Below, piece by piece: positions 59,431-64,000 of a DNA stretch of 64,000 nt (positions are counted from its first letter, which is position 1; each line of letters begins with the position of its first letter). The DNA lies in the NCBI GenBank assembly GCA_910579705.1, contig CAJTUI010000008.1:1-64000 (forward strand). Reading direction: 5' to 3'. The notes under the pieces are model-generated. The model was given only the letters and a program-made list of their open reading frames with translations. It did not search any database and was not told the DNA's origin. A program made the translations under genes and the position numbers. The DNA comes from an uncultured Christensenella sp. GTDB taxonomy: Bacteria; Bacillota; Clostridia; Christensenellales; Borkfalkiaceae.

Positions 59431-60420
59431 ATGAAGGTTTCGGTTTTAGGTTGCGGGCGCTGGGGCTCGTTTATAGCCTGGTATCAGGCGACTGTGCTCA
59501 AAAACTCGGTCACGTCCTGGGGACCCGAGGGGGATTATTCTTACGAGATTTTAAAAAACACGGGCAAGAACGAGTACGTCACTCTCGACAAAAACATCAC
59601 GCTCACCTGCGACCTTAAATACGCCGTCGAGCAGGCCGACGTTATCATAATTTCCATATCTTCGCAGGGTCTGCGCGGGTTTATGAAAAAGGTGACCGCG
59701 TTCGACTGCAAGGACAAGCCTTTCGTTCTTTGTATGAAGGGCATAGAAGAGAGCACCGGCAAGCGGCTTTCGGAGGTTTTGGCGGAGAGCGGGATTGCGC
59801 GCGAGAATATCGCGGTCTGGGTCGGGCCGGGGCATATTCAGGCCTTTACTCGGGGCATACCAAACTGTATGGTAATTGACAGCGACAACGAAACGCTTAA
59901 ACGCAGACTTGCGGACGGGTTCAAAAGCAATCTAATCCGTTTCTATTACGGCAACGATCTGATAGGCACGGAGATAGGCGCGGCGGCGAAGAACGTTTTA
60001 GGCATCGCCGCGGGCGTGCTGGACGGCAGCGGCTACGTAAGTTTAAAGGGCCCGCTTATGGCGCGCGGCGCGTACGAAGTGGGAAAACTTATACAGGCGA
60101 TGAACGGAAAATTCAGTTCCGCATACGGCCTTGCGCACCTCGGCGACTATGAAACGACGCTGTTTTCGGAGTATTCGCATAACAGAAGATACGGCGAAAT
60201 GATGGCGCACGGCAGTAAATTCGATAAACTTGCGGAAGGCGTTATGACGGCAAAGGCAATGAAGGAGCTGGGCGATAAGTACGGCGTGGAACTTCCCATT
60301 ACCAACGCCGTTTACGAGGCGTGTTTCCTATCCCGCGCGTTCGAGGGCGGCGAGGGCGCGCGCACGTGTATGGACATAATATTAAAACTGTTTGACAGAC
60401 AGACGAAAAGCGAATTTTAA
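59431..60420 (+). CDS. gpsA: glycerol-3-phosphate dehydrogenase (NAD(P)+) GpsA (329 aa)
   Basis: Makes sn-glycerol-3-phosphate for phospholipids. The nucleotide site is VLGCGRWGSFIAW, with KGIEE in the middle and the catalytic Lys in GAAAKNVLGIAAGVLDG. The usual GPGHIQAFTRGIP replaces the more common GPSFAxE motif, a slight departure. Length is standard. GAAATTT-type spacing after AAAGGAAATTT marks the ATG. Confidence 0.9.
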   Translation: MKVSVLGCGRWGSFIAWYQATVLKNSVTSWGPEGDYSYEILKNTGKNEYVTLDKNITLTCDLKYAVEQADVIIISISSQGLRGFMKKVTAFDCKDKPFVLCMKGIEESTGKRLSEVLAESGIARENIAVWVGPGHIQAFTRGIPNCMVIDSDNETLKRRLADGFKSNLIRFYYGNDLIGTEIGAAAKNVLGIAAGVLDGSGYVSLKGPLMARGAYEVGKLIQAMNGKFSSAYGLAHLGDYETTLFSEYSHNRRYGEMMAHGSKFDKLAEGVMTAKAMKELGDKYGVELPITNAVYEACFLSRAFEGGEGARTCMDIILKLFDRQTKSEF

Positions 60421-60446
60421 AAACAATATATACGAGGCAAAAAATT

Positions 60447-62273
60447 TTGGTAAGAAACGATTTAAGAAACGTGGCGATAATCGCGCACGTAGACCACGGC
60501 AAGACCACGCTTGTGGACGCAATGTTGAAACAGAGCAATACTTTCCGCGACAACCAGTCCGTGGAAGAAAGAGTAATGGACAGCGGAGATTTGGAGCGCG
60601 AGAGGGGTATAACCATTCTCGCGAAAAATACGTCCATACACTATAACGGCGTAAAGATAAACGTAGTCGACACGCCAGGCCACGCCGATTTCTCGGGCGA
60701 GGTGGAGCGCGTAATGATGATGGTTAACGGCGTGCTCGTACTCGTTGACGCGGCGGAGGGGCCTATGCCCCAGACCCGTTTCGTAGTACAGAAAGCGCTT
60801 GAAATGGGCCACCGCCTGATTATAGTCGTCAATAAGATAGACCGCGCCGACGCGCGGCTTGAAGAAGTGCAGGACGAAATTCTCGAGCTTCTTCTCGAAC
60901 TGGACGCGTCCGACGACCAGCTTTTAAGCCCCGTCGTATGGTGCTCGGGCAGGGACGGAACGGCTACGCTCGATTTGAAGGAGCCTGGTAAGGACCTTAC
61001 GCCGCTTTTCGAAACAATACTCAGCCATATCAAGCCTATGGAGGTGGACGAAAAAGCTCCCGCGCAGGTGCTTGTTTCGTCTATCGACTATAACGAGTAC
61101 GTCGGCAGAATAGGCGTGGGCAGGATAGAGCGCGGCGTTATAAATCAGGGTCAGGCCGTGACCGTGACCAACTACAACAACATACATCTCAAAACGCAGG
61201 GCAAGCTTGTAAATCTGTATCAGATAGAGGGCTTGCAGCGCGTTGCGTGCGAAACGGCGCGGGCGGGCGACATAGTCTGTTTCTCGGGCCTTGAAAAAAT
61301 CAACATCGGCGACACCGTTTGCTCGCCCGACTGTGTGGAGGCGCACAAGTTCGTTAAAATAACCGAGCCGACTGTGGAAATGACTTTCTCTGTAAACGAC
61401 TCCCCGTTCGCGGGCAAGGACGGCAAGTGGGTAACCACCCGCCACATAAGGGACAGGCTTTTCCGCGAGCTTTTGAGGGACGTTTCGTTGCGCGTTGAAG
61501 AAACGGACTCCGCGGACAGTTACCGCGTCTGCGGCAGGGGCGAAATGCACCTTTCGATACTGATAGAGAATATGCGCCGCGAGGGCTACGAATTTCAGGT
61601 TTCGACCCCGCGCGTTATGTACAAGGAAATTGACGGCGTAAGATACGAGCCGATCGAGAAATTAATGGTTGACGTTCCCGACGACGCTACGGGCGCGATA
61701 TTCCAGAGTATGGGCAACCGCAAGGGCGAGCTCTTGCATATGAGCGCGGTCGGCAACCGTACGCGCCTTGAATTTATCGTCCCCGCGAGAGGGCTTTTCG
61801 GCTACAAGTCGGAGTTTCTCACCTCGACCAAGGGCGAGGGCGTTATGAACAGCGTGTTTTTCGAATACCAGCCCTATAAGGGCGAGTTCTCGCGCAGGGA
61901 TACGGGCTCGCTCGTCGCGTTCGAAACGGGCGACGCGGTCACTTACGGGCTATACAACGCACAGGGCAGGGGCGCGCTATTTATCGGCGCGGGCACGCCC
62001 GTCTACGAGGGTATGGTAATCGGCGAATCCCCCAAGGGCGAGGATATAAACGTTAACGTCTGCAAGACCAAACACCTTACGAACACGCGTTCGAGTTCCA
62101 GCGACGAGGCGTTGAGGCTTATAACGCCAAAGAAAATGAGCCTCGAAGAATGTCTTGAATTTCTCGGCGACGACGAACTTCTCGAAATCACCCCTAAAAA
62201 TATCCGCATAAGAAAGCGTATTTTGAATTCCGAACAGCGCGCGAAGGCACGCGCCAGAGAAAAGAAACAGTGA
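60447..62273 (+). CDS. typA: ribosome-associated GTPase TypA/BipA (608 aa)
   Basis: Translational GTPase of the EF-G group. G1 is IAHVDHGKTTLVDAM, followed by RGITILAKNTS (switch I), VDTPGHADFSGEVERVM and VVNKIDRADA. Domains II, III and V and the TypA-specific C-terminus (NVCKTKHLTNTRSSSSDEAL) are present. It starts at a TTG about 9 nt after ACGAGG. Its stop codon overlaps the GTG of an SDR gene stub. Confidence 0.95.
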   Translation: MVRNDLRNVAIIAHVDHGKTTLVDAMLKQSNTFRDNQSVEERVMDSGDLERERGITILAKNTSIHYNGVKINVVDTPGHADFSGEVERVMMMVNGVLVLVDAAEGPMPQTRFVVQKALEMGHRLIIVVNKIDRADARLEEVQDEILELLLELDASDDQLLSPVVWCSGRDGTATLDLKEPGKDLTPLFETILSHIKPMEVDEKAPAQVLVSSIDYNEYVGRIGVGRIERGVINQGQAVTVTNYNNIHLKTQGKLVNLYQIEGLQRVACETARAGDIVCFSGLEKINIGDTVCSPDCVEAHKFVKITEPTVEMTFSVNDSPFAGKDGKWVTTRHIRDRLFRELLRDVSLRVEETDSADSYRVCGRGEMHLSILIENMRREGYEFQVSTPRVMYKEIDGVRYEPIEKLMVDVPDDATGAIFQSMGNRKGELLHMSAVGNRTRLEFIVPARGLFGYKSEFLTSTKGEGVMNSVFFEYQPYKGEFSRRDTGSLVAFETGDAVTYGLYNAQGRGALFIGAGTPVYEGMVIGESPKGEDINVNVCKTKHLTNTRSSSSDEALRLITPKKMSLEECLEFLGDDELLEITPKNIRIRKRILNSEQRAKARAREKKQ

Positions 62274-62392
62274 GTTGCGTTCTTATAACGGGCGCGTCGG
62301 GCGGGCTTGGCTACGAGTTCGCCAAGCTGTTTGCAAAAGACGGATACGAGCTGGTGCTTACCGCCCGCTTTGCGCCGCGCAAGCGTGTATAA
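62270..62392 (+). pseudogene. N-terminal remnant of a short-chain dehydrogenase (SDR)
   Basis: A 40-residue frame starting at the GTG that overlaps the typA stop. It reads VLITGASGGLGYEFAKLFAK and then GYELVLTAR, the TGxxxGxG NAD(P)-binding start of an SDR enzyme. After LTAR the sequence changes to FAPRKRV and stops; the catalytic Tyr-x-x-x-Lys part of the protein is missing. The overlap with typA shows that a full SDR gene was once coupled to it, and a deletion removed about 80 percent. The stub has no known use. Confidence 0.85.
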
Positions 62393-62436
62393 ACAATGAA
62401 ATTGCGGTAATATAATTTTTTTTCGGAGCATATATA

Positions 62437-62482
62437 ATACCACTTGCCTTGTCCGTTTAAGGAAGGCGGGCGGTATTTTTTT
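62437..62482 (+). terminator. terminator just upstream of yabP
   Basis: Fourteen-pair stem (62437-62450 with 62463-62476; one mismatch, two G-U) followed by TTTTTTTA, ending 14 nt before the yabP ATG. A CATATATAAT string lies at 62429-62438, directly before the stem. Confidence 0.85.
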
Positions 62483-62496
62483 ATGCGGAGGATTTT

Positions 62497-62754
62497 ATGG
62501 AAAACGTTGCGCCCCACTCTCTGGGCATAGAACAGTGCAAAAAGGTTACGGCTACCGCGATAACAAGCGTAGACGCATTTTCCGACAAACAGATAATTCT
62601 GTCGTATCAGTCGGGCAGAATAATCGTCGCGGGCAGCGGAATGAAGATTGTCAATTTTTCAAAGACGAGCGGCGCGTTTGCGGCTACGGGCGACATAATA
62701 TCGGTCAGGTATACGGGCGGCGGACTGGGTATTAAAGGTAAACTCTTCAAATAA
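62497..62754 (+). CDS. yabP: sporulation protein YabP (85 aa)
   Basis: Small protein needed for spore coat/cortex assembly in B. subtilis. Conserved features: ITSVDAFSDKQIILSYQSGRI and GTGMKI-like GSGMKIVNFSK, ending GDIISVRYTGGG. Length is close to normal. GCGGAGG marks the ATG. The stop is followed directly by the yabQ ATG. Confidence 0.93.
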   Translation: MENVAPHSLGIEQCKKVTATAITSVDAFSDKQIILSYQSGRIIVAGSGMKIVNFSKTSGAFAATGDIISVRYTGGGLGIKGKLFK

Positions 62755-63093
62755 ATGCAGATTTTCATATTCTTAACCTGCGCCTGTTGCGGTATTCTCA
62801 GCGGAGTTGTGTACGACGTGCTGTACATAGCGCGTTGCGCCGTCTGCGGCATACACAAGCAGGCCTATACCGTCAAGGACAGAATATTCACCGCCGCGTG
62901 CGATATTTTGTACTGTCTTGTCTTCGCCGCCGCGTTCGTTTTTATCTCGGTTATGTTTGATTTCTGCGGCCTGAGAGTATATATGTTTATCGGCTGCGTA
63001 GTCGGCGCGTTGCTGTATTTAAAAAGCTTTCACATATTTGTTGCATTTTCCGTAAAAAAAGTATATAATAAAATTACTTCTAAAAAAAAGTGA
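62755..63093 (+). CDS. yabQ: spore cortex biosynthesis protein YabQ (112 aa)
   Basis: Membrane protein of the mother cell. Three helices are seen: IFLTCACCGILSGVVYDVLY, AACDILYCLVFAAAFVFISV and VYMFIGCVVGALLYL. The first includes the family G-x-x-x-x-x-x-YD block. A basic C-terminus KKVYNKITSKKK follows. It is short compared with B. subtilis YabQ but close to clostridial forms. No gap after yabP. Confidence 0.92.
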   Translation: MQIFIFLTCACCGILSGVVYDVLYIARCAVCGIHKQAYTVKDRIFTAACDILYCLVFAAAFVFISVMFDFCGLRVYMFIGCVVGALLYLKSFHIFVAFSVKKVYNKITSKKK

Positions 63094-63106
63094 AAGGTAA
63101 ATTGAT

Positions 63107-63364
63107 ATGTCGGAAGAAAAACGCAACCGCATACTTGCGGCGGTAACGGTCAACGTGATACTGCTGATTGCCATTCTGGCCTCCGTTTGCATATACCAGC
63201 TCGTCGTTATGGTCAATCTCAACAAGATGAAAAACGATTTGGAGGACAGCATTTTATATTACGAAACTATGACCGATAAAAACAACTCCACGCTCGATTA
63301 TTACAAGACCGAAGAAGGACTTCTCGATAAAGCTTACGAATACGGTTTCGTAATGGGAAAATAA
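63107..63364 (+). CDS. divIC: DivIC/FtsB-type septum formation initiator (85 aa)
   Basis: Short bitopic cell-division protein that pairs with FtsL. One helix (VNVILLIAILASVCIYQLVV), then a coiled coil (NLNKMKNDLEDSILYYETM) and a short C-terminal GLLDKAYEYGFVMGK region. The order yabP-yabQ-divIC is the same as in Bacillus. GTGAAAGG precedes the ATG. The family is poorly conserved, so context carries much of the call. Confidence 0.88.
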   Translation: MSEEKRNRILAAVTVNVILLIAILASVCIYQLVVMVNLNKMKNDLEDSILYYETMTDKNNSTLDYYKTEEGLLDKAYEYGFVMGK

Positions 63365-63395
63365 GTTAAAGCGCCGCAAAGGGCGCGGGCACAGT

Positions 63396-64000
63396 ATGAA
63401 AACAGGTATTATAGACGTTGGTTCCAATTCCGTCCGCCTAGCATTAACGGCTGACGGAAAAACTTTATATAAGCGGCTTGCCACTACTAGGCTTGGCGAA
63501 GGCCTTTCGCTGTCGGGCAAGATACTGCCCGCGGCGGCCGAACGCACGGCGCGTGCGGTCGCGGATTTCAAACTCGAAGCCGAGCGCGACGGCGCGGAAC
63601 GCGTTCTGTGTTTTGCAACGGCGGCGGTTCGCTCGGCAGTGAACGGCGCAATTTTCACGGACGAAGTTTACAGGCTCTGCGGCTTGAAAGTGGACGTAAT
63701 AAGCGGCGAGGAAGAGGCGCTTGCGGGCCTTTACGGCGCGCTTAAAGGCGGCGACGGCGGCATAATCGACGTCGGCGGCGCAAGCACGGAGGTCACCGTC
63801 CGCACAGGCGGCGAAATAGTATTTTCGCAGAGCGTGAATATCGGCACGGTCCGTCTTCTCGACCTTGCCGGCAGGGACGCTGAAAAGCTTGCCGCGGTAA
63901 TAAATGAAAAAATTTCCGAGTACGGCAAGTTCGACGCGTCCGCTCTCGATATGTACGCGATAGGCGGAACGGCCACGCGCCTTGCCGCGGTTCGTCACGG
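63396..64000 (+). CDS. Ppx/GppA-type phosphatase (partial, cut by window end)
   Basis: ASKHA-fold exopolyphosphatase or guanosine pentaphosphate phosphatase. The first 201 residues are present and the reading frame runs off the window. Phosphate 1 motif is GIIDVGSNSVRLAL, phosphate 2 motif GGIIDVGGASTEVTV, with ISGEEEALAGLYGA before it and AIGGTATRLAA as the adenosine-type motif. The complete protein would be about 300 or 500 residues. In Bacillus, yabR and spoIIE follow divIC; this gene replaces them here. Confidence 0.9.
   Translation, partial: MKTGIIDVGSNSVRLALTADGKTLYKRLATTRLGEGLSLSGKILPAAAERTARAVADFKLEAERDGAERVLCFATAAVRSAVNGAIFTDEVYRLCGLKVDVISGEEEALAGLYGALKGGDGGIIDVGGASTEVTVRTGGEIVFSQSVNIGTVRLLDLAGRDAEKLAAVINEKISEYGKFDASALDMYAIGGTATRLAAVRH

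Noticed and set aside
1..64000. CRISPR arrays, insertion sequences, prophage or integrase genes
   Set aside because: No regularly spaced repeats, transposase-like or integrase-like proteins were found in the window.

Overview
The window looks like chromosome from an endospore-forming Bacillota of the class Clostridia. The evidence is the spoIIAA-spoIIAB-sigF operon, yabP/yabQ, cwlD and a sigH-like gene, a SCIFF peptide with its radical-SAM maturase, HemZ, and the clostridial order ruvC-ruvA-ruvB-queA-tgt-yajC-scfA-scfB-secD-secF-recJ-relA. Base composition is moderate, and many lipoproteins carry Big_2-like domains. A Christensenellales-like gut lineage would fit, but that is only an impression. 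No transposase, integrase, phage gene, CRISPR array or rRNA was seen.

Layout. 1-2510: the end of a tRNA cluster (Thr end, Tyr), its terminator, then small accessory genes, including a YoaP-type acetyltransferase stub and a DUF4180 protein. 2600-26030: a carbohydrate-use locus. It holds an Opp/Dpp-type ABC importer, a beta-helix lipoprotein, two Big_2 lipoproteins, two cytoplasmic GH32-like beta-propeller enzymes, a GH38 alpha-mannosidase, a LacI-family repressor, a PfkB kinase, a class II aldolase, a D-lyxose/mannose isomerase and a DUF4432 epimerase-like protein. An unrelated transglutaminase-like gene (16550-17410) sits inside it. 26056-29890: a TetR regulator divergent from two membrane-protein genes, a zinc-ribbon membrane protein and a NYN-domain protein. 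30028-34238: spoIIA operon, aminotransferase, ferritin, DegV. 34422-50259: the housekeeping cluster from ruvC to hemZ. 50413-54988: a small DUF6809-like gene, rpsO, pnp, a membrane protein and cwlD. 55062-64000: mrnC-rlmB-sigH-dnaX-ybaB-recR-gpsA-typA, an SDR stub, then yabP-yabQ-divIC and the start of a Ppx/GppA gene.

The most interesting system is the sugar locus. A 14-bp palindrome, TGACAACGTTGTCA, occurs exactly at 2640, 11184, 19940 and 21209, with a one-mismatch copy at 21116. Two exact copies sit just downstream of strong sigma-A promoters (TTGACA-17-TATAAT and TTGACA-17-TATACT), one precedes the Big_2/GH32 operon, and one lies inside the mannosidase coding sequence. The pair at 21116/21209 is 93 bp apart, a spacing suited to looping. 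The locally encoded LacI protein is the obvious candidate to bind them. Inferred flow: surface lipoproteins capture a glycan, the Opp-like importer takes up oligosaccharides, and cytoplasmic GH38 and GH32-like enzymes release sugars. The lyxose/mannose isomerase could turn mannose into fructose; the PfkB kinase and class II aldolase would then split a phosphorylated ketose into trioses. This would be a mannose-to-fructose route without phosphomannose isomerase. The substrate is not proven by sequence.

Other points of note: an apparently leaderless ruvC; a terminator between the SCIFF precursor and its maturase; a hairpin that buries the ribosome binding site of the TIGR04086 gene; divergent promoters sharing one -10 element beside the TetR gene; a 20-bp palindrome at the degV start site; and a repeat-containing non-coding stretch between queA and tgt.
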